Shown here: positions 46,162-56,072 of the stretch, piece by piece
How positions within the stretch are numbered: the stretch's first letter is position 1
How the letters are laid out: every line of letters begins with the position of its first letter
Assembly: GCA_947503175.1 (NCBI GenBank)
Contig: CANNCO010000004.1
Location: 62,001-126,000, forward strand
Source of the DNA: an uncultured Paracoccaceae bacterium
GTDB lineage: Bacteria; Pseudomonadota; Alphaproteobacteria; Rhodobacterales; Rhodobacteraceae
Direction: 5' to 3'
Length of the DNA: 64,000 bases
Program-made: the position numbers and the translations under genes
Notes under the pieces: generated by a model
Database searches by the model: none
What the model was told of the DNA's origin: nothing
The model's input: the letters and a program-made list of their open reading frames with translations, nothing else

Positions 46162-47204
46162 CCGGGCAGGTTCGCCTCGACGCGGAAATCATCGGGTATC
46201 CCATCCCGCCCCTCGAGAACCAGATCGGCCATGATCTCCGCCACCTTCGGTGCCATCCCGAACCCGATCTTGAACCCGCCATTGGCGATGAAATGCCCCG
46301 CGCGGCCGGGCCAGGGCCCCAGCATCGGCGCCCGCGACCGCGCCCGTGGCCGTACGCCCGCCCACCGGCTCACAACCGCCGCACCGTGCAGGATAGGGAC
46401 ATGTTCAATCGCACGTTCGATCAACGCATCCGAAGCCCCATCGACCGTATCAGGTGCATCGAACTCCCGCTCCGTCGTCGATCCGACCGCGACGGTCCCG
46501 TCGGCATGGGGCACGATGTGCAGATCGTCCGCAAAAAGCTGCCGCGCGTCGGGTGGCGCGGCGTGCCGAAGAAGGACGGCCTGACCTTTGACCCCAACGC
46601 CCACGGGCGACGACAGCGCCTCGGACAGTTCAGTCAGTCCTGCCCAACCGGTCGCATGAACCACCTGCCCCGCCTCCTCGGCCTCTTCCAATACCGGGCA
46701 CCCGCGCGCGTCCAAGGCCGCGGCAAGGCTTTCGCAGGCCCGACGCGGATGGATCAGGGCGCTCAGCGTATCGCGTATGAGGTACCCGGTTGGCGACAGC
46801 GGCGCCCAGGCTGGTTCTTCAGCGCCGATCACCTCCCAAACCGCCTGATCCTTCCAAAGCCCTGCTGCGGTTTCGGTACGTGCCCGGGCAAGAGCCAACC
46901 CGGCCTCATCGACAACAGGCTGCAGACGACCGGTTCGCGCATAGCCGGACGACACGCCCGACACGGCCTCGACCCCCGCCCAGAACGGCCCCGCCATGAG
47001 CAGACTTTCCAGCTGAAACGCCTTCTTCACATTCCAGTTCTCGGGCACATGCGGCGCAAGCGCCCCGACGACCCCGCCCGACGCACCAGCCCCCACGCCG
47101 CCCGGATCCACGACCCGTACCCGCGCGCCACGCCGGACACAGGCCCAGGCCACCGACAACCCGAAAATGCCCGCGCCCCGTATTGTCACGTCCACCGTTG
47201 CCAA
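46158..47204 (-). CDS. FAD-dependent oxidoreductase, probable MnmC(o)-like domain protein
   Basis: The 348-residue DAO-family flavoenzyme has GAGIFGLSVAWACVRRG at the N-terminus and IANGGFKIGFGMAPKVAEIM at the end. GAGASGGVVGALAPHVPENW resembles the ASGN-x-x-GALYP segment of the MnmC oxidase domain, as I recall it. In E. coli, MnmC(o) and the methyltransferase domain are fused; here a free-standing mnmD gene lies 59 bases away and diverges. A role in removing the carboxymethyl group of cmnm5U34 in tRNA is therefore plausible; glycine/amino-acid oxidase remains possible. Confidence 0.75.
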   Translation of the reverse strand: MATVDVTIRGAGIFGLSVAWACVRRGARVRVVDPGGVGAGASGGVVGALAPHVPENWNVKKAFQLESLLMAGPFWAGVEAVSGVSSGYARTGRLQPVVDEAGLALARARTETAAGLWKDQAVWEVIGAEEPAWAPLSPTGYLIRDTLSALIHPRRACESLAAALDARGCPVLEEAEEAGQVVHATGWAGLTELSEALSSPVGVGVKGQAVLLRHAAPPDARQLFADDLHIVPHADGTVAVGSTTEREFDAPDTVDGASDALIERAIEHVPILHGAAVVSRWAGVRPRARSRAPMLGPWPGRAGHFIANGGFKIGFGMAPKVAEIMADLVLEGRDGIPDDFRVEANLPG

Positions 47205-47263
47205 GGTTCCGATCCTCCGTCACTAGTCGCGGGGATGACACGGGCCGGGGATTTGAACAAGGG

Positions 47264-47923
47264 ATGGACCAGCAGGCGCGGATTACCTGGCGGGACGGTG
47301 TGCCGGTCTCGGCGCGCCATGACGATCCCTATTATTCGCTCGATGACGGTCTCGCGGAATCGGCCTATGTCTTTCTCGACGGCAACGACCTGCCTGGCCG
47401 GATGCGGCCCGGGTTTCAGGTGGCGGAACTCGGGTTTGGAACCGGGCTGAACCTTCTTCTGGCCCTCAGCGCGGCACGAAAGGCCGGGGCACTGCCACTC
47501 AGATACACCGGCTTCGAAATGCACCCGCTGTCGCCCGATGACATGGCCACAGCACTTGCCGCCTTTCCCTCACTTGCCGATGATGCCGCGATACTGGTCG
47601 AATGGTGGAGGGACGGTCCGGGGGTCCGGACCGAAGAACTGGAGGCGAAGGTCATTCTCGGCGACGCCCGCGACACGCTCCCGCATTGGACCGGTCGGGC
47701 CGATGCGTGGTTTCTCGACGGTTTCGCACCCGCCCGAAACCCGGAACTCTGGTCGGACGACCTGATGGCCGAGGTTGCCCGCCACACGTCTCCGCAAGGC
47801 ACGTTTGCAACTTACACCGCTGCGGGCCACGTCCGCCGCGCTCTGGCCGATGCCGGGTTCACGGTCACGCGCCGCCCCGGCTTCGGGCGCAAACGTCACA
47901 TGACGATCGGGCGGCTCGGATGA
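47264..47923 (+). CDS. mnmD: tRNA (5-methylaminomethyl-2-thiouridine34) methyltransferase MnmD
   Basis: The 219-residue protein matches the methyltransferase half of MnmC: DDPYYSLDDGLAESAYVFLDGN, the SAM motif VAELGFGTGLNLLLAL, and ADAWFLDGFAPARNPELWSDDL, then TYTAAGHVRRALADAGF. It methylates nm5s2U34 of tRNAs for Lys, Glu and Gln. The ATG at 47264 is preferred (MDQQARITW); 27 upstream codons run into the other gene. It is cotranscribed with the DMT carrier (ATGA overlap). Confidence 0.9.
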   Translation: MDQQARITWRDGVPVSARHDDPYYSLDDGLAESAYVFLDGNDLPGRMRPGFQVAELGFGTGLNLLLALSAARKAGALPLRYTGFEMHPLSPDDMATALAAFPSLADDAAILVEWWRDGPGVRTEELEAKVILGDARDTLPHWTGRADAWFLDGFAPARNPELWSDDLMAEVARHTSPQGTFATYTAAGHVRRALADAGFTVTRRPGFGRKRHMTIGRLG

Positions 47924-48813
47924 CAGACCAGAATACGCGTCTCGGCATCCTTTTGATGGTCGTCACGACGTTCGTTTTCGCTGTGCAGGACGGGATTTCC
48001 CGGCATCTGGCCAGCGAATACAACGTGTTTCTGGTCGTGATGCTGCGGTTTTGGTTTTTCGGCGCATTCGCGGTCTGGATCGCGACGCGCCAGCCCGGCG
48101 GGCTGCGCCGCACCATGCAAAGCGGTGCACCGCGAACGCAGTTCTTTCGCGGTGTCCTGCTCGCAGCCGAGATTTGCGTGATGGTTCTGGCCTTCGTCCT
48201 GTTGGGGCTGGTCGAGAGCCATGCCGTCTTTACCTGCTACCCGCTGCTGGTTGCGGCCCTGTCCGGCCTGGTGCTGGGAGAACGGGTCGGCTGGCGGCGC
48301 TGGATGGCGATCGGGGTGGGGTTCATCGGTGTACTGGTCATTCTGCAGCCCGGCGTAGCGGTATTTTCGCCGGCAGCGCTGGTACCGCTGGCCGCCGCCA
48401 CGATGTTCGCCATTTACGGGCTTCTGACACGGTACGTTTCGCGTACCGACAGCGCGATGACGTCGTTCTTCTGGACCGGAACCGTGGGCGCGCTGGCAAT
48501 GACGCCCGTCGGGCTTTGGTATTGGGAGCCGATTTCGGGCCCGGACTGGTTCTGGATGTCCGCGCTCTGCGTAACCGGGGCGCTCGGCCACTGGCTTCTG
48601 ATCCGCTGCTACGAGGTGGCCGAGGCAAGCGCGGTTCAGCCGTTTGCCTATCTGCAACTGGTTTTTGCGTCGATCGTGGGCATCACGATCTTCGGGGAAA
48701 CGCTCGAACGCAATGTCGCGATCGGTGCGGGGATCGTGGTTCTGGCGGGAATCTTCACGCTCTGGCGCGAAGCGGTGGCCAGCCGGCGCGAACGGCGTGC
48801 TATTCCGACTTGA
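47920..48813 (+). CDS. DMT-superfamily (EamA) permease
   Basis: The 297-residue inner-membrane protein has ten hydrophobic segments in two EamA repeats (MLRFWFFGAFAVWIA and the repeated GVLVILQPG in repeat 1; QLVFASIVGITIFGETL near the end). Substrates of the family include amino acids and nucleoside-like metabolites; none can be named here. Its 3' end overlaps the convergent transglycosylase by 14 bases. Confidence 0.88.
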   Translation: MTDQNTRLGILLMVVTTFVFAVQDGISRHLASEYNVFLVVMLRFWFFGAFAVWIATRQPGGLRRTMQSGAPRTQFFRGVLLAAEICVMVLAFVLLGLVESHAVFTCYPLLVAALSGLVLGERVGWRRWMAIGVGFIGVLVILQPGVAVFSPAALVPLAAATMFAIYGLLTRYVSRTDSAMTSFFWTGTVGALAMTPVGLWYWEPISGPDWFWMSALCVTGALGHWLLIRCYEVAEASAVQPFAYLQLVFASIVGITIFGETLERNVAIGAGIVVLAGIFTLWREAVASRRERRAIPT

Positions 48814-50911
48814 GCGCGTCCGTCAGTGCGATGGGCGAAGTCGTACCGGTCAGCCGTGCCCGGTATACGGGAAGGCTTTCCATAACCCGCATCACATAGT
48901 TCCGCGTTTCCCGGAACGGGATGTGCTCCACCCAATCCACCGGATCGACATCCGGGTCGCGCGGATCACCGTAAAGTCCCATCCAGCGGATCGGTCGGCT
49001 CGGCCCTGCGTTATAACCGGCGGATACAAGTGCCTTGTTGGTGCCAAAGACCTCGATCAGTTCCGCCAGATAGGTGGTACCCAACCGCGCATTGTAAGCG
49101 GGATCGTTCTGCAGGCGGGAGACGTCGTAGCTGACCCCCAGTATCCCCGCCACCTCGCGCGCCGTTCCCGGCATCACCTGCATCAGGCCGATCGCCCCGG
49201 CGCCGCTGCGCACCGACGGATCGAATTCGCTTTCGCGCCGTGCAATGGCCAGCGCCAGTTCCGCAGGTACCGGCAGGTCGCCAATGCCGAAATCCATCAC
49301 CGGGTAATAGGCCCGCGGCAGCGTGATGCCCATCGTCGCCGCACGCTTTGCGATCATCAGCGCATAATGGGGCTCGCCCAGCGCAAGAGCGAAGTCGGCC
49401 AGCGCCCCCTGCTCTTCCGGCGGAAGGCTCTCGGTCAGGTGGGTCATGAACCGTTCCGACAGGTTCATCTCGCCGGCCGCGTGCAACAGCTTCGCCGCCT
49501 CGAAGACCGAGGAATCCGCAAAACTCGTGTCCCGCCAGGGGGGGTAGGCCTCGCGCCCGATCAGTGCCGGGTCCATGGGCAGCCCGGCACGTTCCGCAGC
49601 CAGAAGGCCATAGTAGCTGGTCTGATATTCTGCACCGAACGCATAGGCCATTGCCGCCTGTTCGGCATCGCCCAGCGCCTCATGCGCCCGACCTTCCCAG
49701 TATCCGGCCCGGCCAAGGCTGATCGGGGTTTCAACGACAATCCGGAAGTTCTGGAAATGCTCCAGTGCTTTTGCTGGGTCGTCCAGATAGCGAAGCGCCA
49801 GGTAGCCGGACAACCATTCGAGATCGGCATAGGCTGACCCGCTTGTTAGGCCATGGGTGGAGGCAAGCTGATAGGCGCGCTGGCCATTTCCGTTGCGCAT
49901 CGCCTCACGCGCAAAGATGCGCCGCCAGTTCGACCATGCCTGCGGACGGCCCAGCGCCTCCTGCGTTCCGGCACGCTCAAGGATCAGATCAGCCGCCGCC
50001 TCGCGCCGCCCTTTGCGGACGCGCCACATGAACCGCTCGTAAGCGAGGCCCGCATCCGCTGCGAGATCTGCGGGCACCGCGGCGATCAGCCCATCGACAC
50101 CCGGCCTGTCATCCTGCAGGGCAAGGCGCGCGCGCGCAAGCTTGCGCCATCCCTCGGGCACCCGCGGCATCAGCCGTTCGACGGCCTTGCCGCGCTCTTC
50201 CCACAACAGGTAATCCATCCGCGCGATGTGATGCGGCTTCAGAAGATCGCCGTAACGCTCAAGCAGATACCGTTCGTCGCCCACGGACAGCTTCATTTCC
50301 GTCCACGCCCGGATCAGAAGCGGCTTCGCGGCCTCAGGATCGCCAAGTGTCTCCAGAGCGGCGGCCAGAACAATCAGACCCGCGCCGGTCTGTGGCGCCC
50401 GCTCCGAAAAGAAATCCACCACCTCGTCCGGGCGGGCGCGATAGGGAACCACGCCCTCGCTTCGGCGACGCAGATACGCCAACCCGGGCCAATCGGGCCT
50501 GCGCTCCAGAAACGCCAGAACCTGATCGAACCGGCCCTTGCCCGCCCGCAGGCGGTGCCATTCGACGATATCCCGCGCCACCGGGCCCGCCATCTCGGCG
50601 GCTTCCATCGCCGCGTCCCAATTGCCCTTGCGCAATTCGATCATCGCGACCTTGAGCGGAAGCGACGGCGGCAATGCAGGGGGCGGTACGATGCCGCCTT
50701 TCGTCGAGACGGTCGTCCGCGAAATGATTGTCGCGTTCCGGGCTTCGGCAAACTCTTCGGGCCGCGCCTTCGGGCGAATCGAGTCCGCAGGGCTTGTCAC
50801 AGCGTCCACTGCCGCAGCCTGCGACGCACCGATCATGACGAAGGTTGCCGAAGCAACGGCCAGCAGCACGCCTGCCGCGCAAAGATGGAAAAGGGAGCTA
50901 GCTGATCGCAT
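48800..50911 (-). CDS. slt: Soluble lytic murein transglycosylase Slt
   Basis: The 703-residue periplasmic enzyme has a signal peptide ([20 protein letters not shown]), a long alpha-superhelical region (about 60-540), and a C-terminal SLT domain. The catalytic Glu is in [26 protein letters not shown]; the later [20 protein letters not shown] is the usual GYNAG box. The upstream extension of the open frame overlaps dapA antisense and is not coding. The ATG at 50911 gives a signal peptide. Confidence 0.92.
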   Translation of the reverse strand: MRSASSLFHLCAAGVLLAVASATFVMIGASQAAAVDAVTSPADSIRPKARPEEFAEARNATIISRTTVSTKGGIVPPPALPPSLPLKVAMIELRKGNWDAAMEAAEMAGPVARDIVEWHRLRAGKGRFDQVLAFLERRPDWPGLAYLRRRSEGVVPYRARPDEVVDFFSERAPQTGAGLIVLAAALETLGDPEAAKPLLIRAWTEMKLSVGDERYLLERYGDLLKPHHIARMDYLLWEERGKAVERLMPRVPEGWRKLARARLALQDDRPGVDGLIAAVPADLAADAGLAYERFMWRVRKGRREAAADLILERAGTQEALGRPQAWSNWRRIFAREAMRNGNGQRAYQLASTHGLTSGSAYADLEWLSGYLALRYLDDPAKALEHFQNFRIVVETPISLGRAGYWEGRAHEALGDAEQAAMAYAFGAEYQTSYYGLLAAERAGLPMDPALIGREAYPPWRDTSFADSSVFEAAKLLHAAGEMNLSERFMTHLTESLPPEEQGALADFALALGEPHYALMIAKRAATMGITLPRAYYPVMDFGIGDLPVPAELALAIARRESEFDPSVRSGAGAIGLMQVMPGTAREVAGILGVSYDVSRLQNDPAYNARLGTTYLAELIEVFGTNKALVSAGYNAGPSRPIRWMGLYGDPRDPDVDPVDWVEHIPFRETRNYVMRVMESLPVYRARLTGTTSPIALTDALKSE

Positions 50912-51001
50912 ATCGCCGAAACCTATCGCCCCCGGGTTAATCCACAACACACAAACTTGGCATTGACAAGGCAAGCGGCTAGTGTCCGCCGCACTCTGTC
51001 C

Positions 51002-51020
51002 GGGGGTCTGGCCGACCCCC
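51002..51020 (+). promoter_or_regulatory. Hairpin in the dapA leader
   Basis: GGGGGTC and GACCCCC form a perfect 7-bp stem with a TGGCC loop, ending 23 bases before the dapA start. It contains no T-run, so it is not a terminator. No lysine riboswitch is recognisable in the 132-base intergenic region. Confidence 0.45.
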
Positions 51021-51043
51021 GCCGAATTCAAAGGATTTTCACC

Positions 51044-51919
51044 ATGTTCAAGGGATCGTTTCCCGCCCTCGTTACACCCATGACAGATGGTGAGGTGGAC
51101 TTCAAAGCCCTTGAAAAGCTGGTGAACTGGCAGATCGAGCAGGGCAGCCACGGCCTTGTTCCGGTGGGAACGACGGGGGAAAGCCCGACGCTCAGCCACC
51201 GCGAGCATGAAGCGGTGATCGAAGCCGTCGTTGCGGCAGCGGCAGGGCGGGTTCCCGTCATCGCCGGGGCGGGATCGAACAATACGTCCGAGGGGATTCG
51301 CCTGATGCGTCACGCCGAATCGGTTGGCGCCTCTGCGGCGCTTGTCGTGACGCCCTATTACAACAAGCCGACACAGGCCGGTTTGATTGCGCATTTCAAG
51401 GCGTTACATGACTGCTGCGAGTTGCCAATCGTGATCTACAACATCCCCGGACGCTCGGTCGTCGACATGACCCCGGCGACCATGGGCGAACTGGCGAAGC
51501 TGCCCCGCATCATCGGCGTCAAGGACGCCACCGGCGATATCACGCGCGTCTCCGATCAGCGGGAGACCTGCGGCACCGATTTCATCCAGCTTTCGGGCGA
51601 AGATGCCTCGGCCCTGGGGTTCAACGCCCATGGCGGGGTCGGCTGTATCTCGGTCACGGCCAATGTCGCGCCGAAGCTCTGTTCTGAGTTTCAGGAGGCG
51701 ACGCTGGAAGGCGACTATGCCAAGGCGCTCGACTATCAGGATCGCCTGATGCCGCTCCACCGCGCGATCTTTCTCGAGCCGGGCGTTGCAGGCGCGAAAT
51801 ACGGTCTGTCGGTGCAGGGCCATTGCAGCGAAGAGGTACGCCTGCCCCTGGTCGGGCTGTCGGACGGCACGAAATCCGCGATCCGGTCGGCATTGGTCCA
51901 TGCAGGGTTGATCAACTAG
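51044..51919 (+). CDS. dapA: 4-hydroxy-tetrahydrodipicolinate synthase
   Basis: The 291-residue TIM-barrel enzyme condenses pyruvate and aspartate semialdehyde, the first committed step of diaminopimelate and lysine synthesis. It has [14 protein letters not shown], the catalytic Tyr in [13 protein letters not shown], and the Schiff-base Lys in [13 protein letters not shown]. The ATG at 51044 has AAGGA upstream; 29 further codons upstream are not family-like. Confidence 0.97.
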   Translation: MFKGSFPALVTPMTDGEVDFKALEKLVNWQIEQGSHGLVPVGTTGESPTLSHREHEAVIEAVVAAAAGRVPVIAGAGSNNTSEGIRLMRHAESVGASAALVVTPYYNKPTQAGLIAHFKALHDCCELPIVIYNIPGRSVVDMTPATMGELAKLPRIIGVKDATGDITRVSDQRETCGTDFIQLSGEDASALGFNAHGGVGCISVTANVAPKLCSEFQEATLEGDYAKALDYQDRLMPLHRAIFLEPGVAGAKYGLSVQGHCSEEVRLPLVGLSDGTKSAIRSALVHAGLIN

Positions 51920-51928
51920 GCGGTCGTC

Positions 51929-52438
51929 TCAGCTATCCCGGCCCCAATCGCGGCGCTGAAGACCGCGGGTCTGCCGCAGGGTTTCCACCACAATCGCGGT
52001 CAGCAGGCCAAAGATCAAAAGGCCATTAGCTGCCGCGAGGCCGCCCAGCAGGCGCCATTCCAGGGGCAACAGGATATCGCCAAAGCCAAGGGTGGTGAAC
52101 GCAACCAGCGAGAAATAGACGGCGGCTTCAAACGTGAAAAAGATGTCCAGCGCCCAAAGCGTGGTGGCCCAAATCCAGACTGCCGCGGTCATCATCATAA
52201 GCGTGGCCAACAGCGTTAACGCCAGAACGACGACCAGTTTCGGGCCATGAGGCGGCCGCCCGACCCAGTCATGAAGCCGGTTCAGCATGATCTGCAGACC
52301 CCACCAAGACGCGGCGGCAACGAAAACGGTGGCCACGATCAGTCCTGAGCCCAAGAACAACTGCATAAACATGCGCTGAATGATCCGCACTGTGACCGCG
52401 GGGTCAATGGCTGCAATCGCGCCGTCGCCGGAATGCAA
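51929..52438 (-). CDS. Ion channel, potassium-channel-like pore
   Basis: The product of 147-169 residues has two strong and one weaker membrane segment, with the potassium selectivity-filter-like TTLGFGDI between them. A C-terminal short tail ([16 protein letters not shown]) has no RCK domain. It probably is a small two-transmembrane-type channel of the Ion_trans_2 family. The true start could be the ATG at 52372 (MFMQLFLG); no start has a strong ribosome site. Confidence 0.75.
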   Translation of the reverse strand: MHSGDGAIAAIDPAVTVRIIQRMFMQLFLGSGLIVATVFVAAASWWGLQIMLNRLHDWVGRPPHGPKLVVVLALTLLATLMMMTAAVWIWATTLWALDIFFTFEAAVYFSLVAFTTLGFGDILLPLEWRLLGGLAAANGLLIFGLLTAIVVETLRQTRGLQRRDWGRDS

Positions 52439-52488
52439 CAGTCGCGGGGCTTGATGGACAAGGCGCGCATTCCCAGATACCGAACCGC

Positions 52489-52965
52489 ATGGCCAAACCG
52501 AAGGACAATCCGAACTACAAGGTGATCGCCGAAAACCGGCGGGCGCGGTTCGACTATGCCATCGACGACGACATCGAATGCGGCATTCAATTGATGGGGT
52601 CCGAGGTCAAATCCCTGCGCGAAACAGGGGCGAACATCGCCGAAAGCTATGCAACTGTGGACGATGGTGAGTTGTGGCTGGTGAACAGCTATATCGCACC
52701 CTATGACGCAGGCCGGACCTTCGGGCACGAGGATCGGCGGCGGCGCAAACTGCTTGTCAGCCGCAAGGAGCTTTCCGACCTCTGGAACGCGACCCAGCGC
52801 AAAGGCATGACGCTTGTCCCGCTTGTGATGTATTTCAACCATCGCGGTCTGGCAAAGCTGAAAATCGGTATCGCGAAGGGCAAGAAACTGGCGGACAAAC
52901 GCGAAACATCCGCCAAACGCGACTGGAACCGCCAGAAGGCCCGGCTGATGAAAGAGCACGGCTAA
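52489..52965 (+). CDS. smpB: SsrA-binding protein SmpB
   Basis: The 158-residue protein is tmRNA's obligate partner in rescue of stalled ribosomes. It has [20 protein letters not shown], the conserved [21 protein letters not shown] and the C-terminal basic tail ([17 protein letters not shown]). It shares 4 bases with the end of the LysR gene. Confidence 0.97.
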   Translation: MAKPKDNPNYKVIAENRRARFDYAIDDDIECGIQLMGSEVKSLRETGANIAESYATVDDGELWLVNSYIAPYDAGRTFGHEDRRRRKLLVSRKELSDLWNATQRKGMTLVPLVMYFNHRGLAKLKIGIAKGKKLADKRETSAKRDWNRQKARLMKEHG

Positions 52966-53861
52966 CTGGGGCGTCCCGCCCGCAATCTTTCGTACAAGAG
53001 ATCAAAAACCAGACGCACCCGGCGGCTGGTGTGCAACTCCCGATGCGCCGTAAGCCAGATCGGAAAGCGGATGGGCCCAAGCCCCGGCAAAACACGCTCG
53101 ACCCCGGGCGTCAGCGCGGCGACATCATCCGACATCACGCCAATCCCGATCCCCTGTCGCACCATCTCCCAGAACACCACCCCATTGCCCGATTTCACAC
53201 GGATGATCTCGGGCGTAAGGGGAATGCCAACCTCGTTCAGACCTTCGATCAACCGGTCGTTCTGCTCAAATCCCACGAAGATGTGCCGTGCGATATCCTC
53301 GGGCGTTGCAGGCCGTCCCATCCGGTCGAGATAGGCCGTCGCCGCATAAAGATGCGCGCTGCCTTCGCCCAGGCTCCGGGCGATCAGATCCTGCTGCTCG
53401 GGCCGCATGTGACGGATGGCGATATCTGCCTCGCGGCGTTGCAGATCGGCGATTTCGTTCGAGGCGACGATCTCGATCGCGATCCCCGGTGCAACCTCGC
53501 GCAGCTCTGCGACGATCGGGGGCAGCATATAGACCGACATCACGTCACTTGCAGTGATCGACACGGTGCCGTCCACACCCTGCGACCGGCCCGAGGCCAC
53601 CAACGAAATCCGCCCGGCCGCATCGCCCATGGCGCGCACATGTTCCAGAAGATCGTGACCCACCGGCGTCAAAACCAGTGATCGCCCGACCCTCTCGAAC
53701 AGCACCACGCCCAGCGCCTTTTCCAGAGCCGCGACCTGCCGCCCGAGCGTCGGTTGCGACTGGCCAAGCGCACGCGCAGCGCCCGACAGTGTCCCCTCTT
53801 CAGCCGTCGCGAGAAACGCGCGCACCTGATTCCAGTCGAATGCGATACTTTGCCAATTCAT
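52962..53861 (-). CDS. LysR-type transcriptional regulator
   Basis: The 299-residue protein has an N-terminal winged helix ([36 protein letters not shown] region) and a C-terminal periplasmic-binding-like effector domain. It diverges from the methyltransferase gene 98 bases away, the classical LysR arrangement, so it may control that gene and itself. The effector is unknown. Confidence 0.92.
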   Translation of the reverse strand: MNWQSIAFDWNQVRAFLATAEEGTLSGAARALGQSQPTLGRQVAALEKALGVVLFERVGRSLVLTPVGHDLLEHVRAMGDAAGRISLVASGRSQGVDGTVSITASDVMSVYMLPPIVAELREVAPGIAIEIVASNEIADLQRREADIAIRHMRPEQQDLIARSLGEGSAHLYAATAYLDRMGRPATPEDIARHIFVGFEQNDRLIEGLNEVGIPLTPEIIRVKSGNGVVFWEMVRQGIGIGVMSDDVAALTPGVERVLPGLGPIRFPIWLTAHRELHTSRRVRLVFDLLYERLRAGRPS

Positions 53862-53959
53862 GCATTTCCGTATAGATCATCGACGAATTTAGGCAATTCA
53901 CCAATCAGAGGCGCATGAGTATTGGCATGGCAACGAAACGCAAACGCAACGAGGCCGCC

Positions 53960-54586
53960 ATGACCCATGCCATCCGATTCTGGGACGCCATCGCCCCCAA
54001 ATACGCCGCCAATCCCGTCAAGGACCCCGGCGCATACGAACTGACGCTCGACCGAACCCGCAGCTACCTGCGCAGCACCGACAGGGTGCTGGAGGTGGGC
54101 TGCGGCACAGGCACGACCGGCCTGAAACTCGCGCCCTCGGTCGCCCACATCACCGCGACCGATTTCTCGCCCGGGATGATCGACATAGCACGTAGCAAGG
54201 CCAAGGCCGCGGGAACGGAGAACGTGACCTTCGACGTCGCCGCTGCCGGGGCACCCGGCCCTGCCGAAACCTATGACGCGGTCATCGGTTTCAATCTCCT
54301 ACACCTTGTCCGCGACTTGCCCGGAACCATTGCCGCGCTCAGTACCCAACTGCGCCCCGGCGGCTATTTGATCACGAAATCGGCCTGTCTGGGCGGCATG
54401 TACGGCCCGCTTGTCCTGATGATCTACGGGATGCGGGCTCTCGGCCGCGCACCCTATGTCAACGTCTTCTCGCCGCGCAAGCTGGAGGCCGAGATTGCCG
54501 CGCAGGGCTTCGAGATACTCGAAACCGGCGACTACCCGGCCCGTCCCCCCAATCATTTCATCGTTGCGCGCAAGCGTAAGGCGTAA
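53960..54586 (+). CDS. Class I SAM-dependent methyltransferase
   Basis: The 208-residue protein has motif I VLEVGCGTGTTGLKLAP, ITATDFSPGMIDIARSKA (motif II) and YDAVIGFNLLHLVRDLPG. The later region GGYLITKSACLGGMYGPLVLM is typical of the small methyltransferase group. The ATG at 53960 (MTHAIRFWDAIAPKY) has GAGG before it and matches relatives; upstream ATGs add a basic segment. The substrate is unknown; it is a likely target of the divergent LysR. Confidence 0.85.
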   Translation: MTHAIRFWDAIAPKYAANPVKDPGAYELTLDRTRSYLRSTDRVLEVGCGTGTTGLKLAPSVAHITATDFSPGMIDIARSKAKAAGTENVTFDVAAAGAPGPAETYDAVIGFNLLHLVRDLPGTIAALSTQLRPGGYLITKSACLGGMYGPLVLMIYGMRALGRAPYVNVFSPRKLEAEIAAQGFEILETGDYPARPPNHFIVARKRKA

Positions 54587-54648
54587 CTTTCCTTGATCCC
54601 CCCGGCCCTTGGGCGTAGCACATTCCCCGACCAACCGAAGGGGCGCCC

Positions 54649-55497
54649 ATGGCCGACGATCCAAAAACACTTGTCTCCACCGACTGGCTTGCCGCCCATC
54701 TGAAAGACCCGGATCTGCGCATATTGGATGCAAGCTACTATCTTGCCGATATGGGTCGCGATGCGCGAGCGGAGTACGACGAGGCTCACATTCCGGGCGC
54801 GCGCTTTTTCGATATCGACGAGATCAGCGACCACCGGTCGAAGCTGCCGCATATGGTGCCACCGACCGAGAAGTTCATCAGCCGCATGCGCGCTATGGGC
54901 GTGGGCGACGGGCATCAGGTGGTCGTGTATGATGGGGCCGGACTGTTTTCGGCGGCCCGCGTCTGGTGGCAGTTCCGGATGATGGGCAAGACGGATATTG
55001 CCGTTCTGGATGGCGGGATGCCGAAATGGGTTTCCGAAGGGCGCGAGATCGAAGACATGCCGCCAATCGTCCGCGACCGGCACATCACCGTAAGCGTCCA
55101 GAACCAGATGGTCGTGGATGTGACCCAGGTCGCCGCCGCATCGAAACTTGAAAGCCACGAAATCCTCGACGCCCGTTCGCCGTCCCGCTTCACCGGTGAA
55201 GAGGCCGAGGCCCGCGAAGGCCTGCGTTCCGGTCATATCCCCGGATCGAAGAACGTCCATTACCGGACGCTCCTGAACGACAACGGCACCATGAAAGACG
55301 AAAAGACCCTGCGCGCCATCTTTGACGTGGCCGGTGTCGATCTGACCAGACCAATCATCACCACATGTGGTTCGGGCGTGACCGCCGCCATCATCTATCT
55401 GGCGCTAGAACGGATCGGTGTTGATCGCGTCGCGCTCTATGACGGATCATGGGCCGAATGGGGCATGTATAACGATTTGAAAGTCGCGACCGGATGA
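54649..55497 (+). CDS. sseA: 3-mercaptopyruvate sulfurtransferase
   Basis: The 282-residue protein has two rhodanese domains. The N-terminal domain is structural; the active Cys is in the C-terminal domain, in TTCGSGVTAA, the CG[S/T]GVT form typical of 3-mercaptopyruvate sulfurtransferase rather than thiosulfate-specific rhodanese. It generates persulfide from mercaptopyruvate. It overlaps the next acetyltransferase gene by four bases. Confidence 0.93.
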   Translation: MADDPKTLVSTDWLAAHLKDPDLRILDASYYLADMGRDARAEYDEAHIPGARFFDIDEISDHRSKLPHMVPPTEKFISRMRAMGVGDGHQVVVYDGAGLFSAARVWWQFRMMGKTDIAVLDGGMPKWVSEGREIEDMPPIVRDRHITVSVQNQMVVDVTQVAAASKLESHEILDARSPSRFTGEEAEAREGLRSGHIPGSKNVHYRTLLNDNGTMKDEKTLRAIFDVAGVDLTRPIITTCGSGVTAAIIYLALERIGVDRVALYDGSWAEWGMYNDLKVATG

Positions 55498-56060
55498 CCA
55501 TCCTTCCGGCAGGCACAAAGGTCGACTACACCGTCACATGGCTTGAGATGACAGAGCGCCCTGCGTGGCCCTGGCCCGCCCTGCCAGCCAATCGTGCCGC
55601 AACCCTCCTGCACGCCCAGAACCCGCCCCGCTGGTACTTTCTGGCGCTCTACGATGCCGTGGGCCGCGACTATGTCTGGGAAGATGCCCATGGCCGGGAC
55701 CCCGCAGAACTTCAGGACTGGCTCGATGACCCCGAGGTCGACATCTGGACCCTGATCGCAGACGGCGTTCCAAATGGCTTCTTCGTCCTCGACAGCCGGG
55801 ACAAGGGCATATGCGATATTACCAATTTCGGCCTTGTGCCCGAGGCGGTCGGACAGGGCTACGGCACCTACCTGCTTCGCACCGCCATCCTGACGGCATG
55901 GGACCGGCCCGACATTGCCCGTGTGACAGTGAACACCTGCACGCTCGACCACCCCCGCGCCCTGCAAACCTATCAGCGCGCCGGTTTCACACCGGTGCGG
56001 CGTGGTGATTTCACCCGCGTCCTCACCCGCCCCCGTGATCTCTCTCGCATCCCCGAATGA
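55494..56060 (+). CDS. GNAT family acetyltransferase
   Basis: The 188-residue protein resembles the Rv-type GNAT enzymes: FGLVPEAVGQGYGTYLLRTAI carries the CoA-binding Q-x-x-G-x-G/A (QGYGTY), and the C-terminal LDHPRALQTYQRAGFTPVRRGD is the usual acetyltransferase tail. Acceptor unknown. It lies between sseA and the aminotransferase gene in the same orientation (4-base overlap and 12-base gap), so all three probably are one operon for sulfur amino acid/aromatic amino acid metabolism; this grouping is inferred. Confidence 0.83.
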   Translation: MTILPAGTKVDYTVTWLEMTERPAWPWPALPANRAATLLHAQNPPRWYFLALYDAVGRDYVWEDAHGRDPAELQDWLDDPEVDIWTLIADGVPNGFFVLDSRDKGICDITNFGLVPEAVGQGYGTYLLRTAILTAWDRPDIARVTVNTCTLDHPRALQTYQRAGFTPVRRGDFTRVLTRPRDLSRIPE

Positions 56061-56072
56061 AAGGCTCAGCCG

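Noticed and set aside
50963-50985. TTGACA followed by CTAGTGT upstream of dapA as a promoter
   Set aside because: The -35 is perfect, but no hexamer at 16-18 bases resembles a -10, and TAGTGT lies only 11 bases away.
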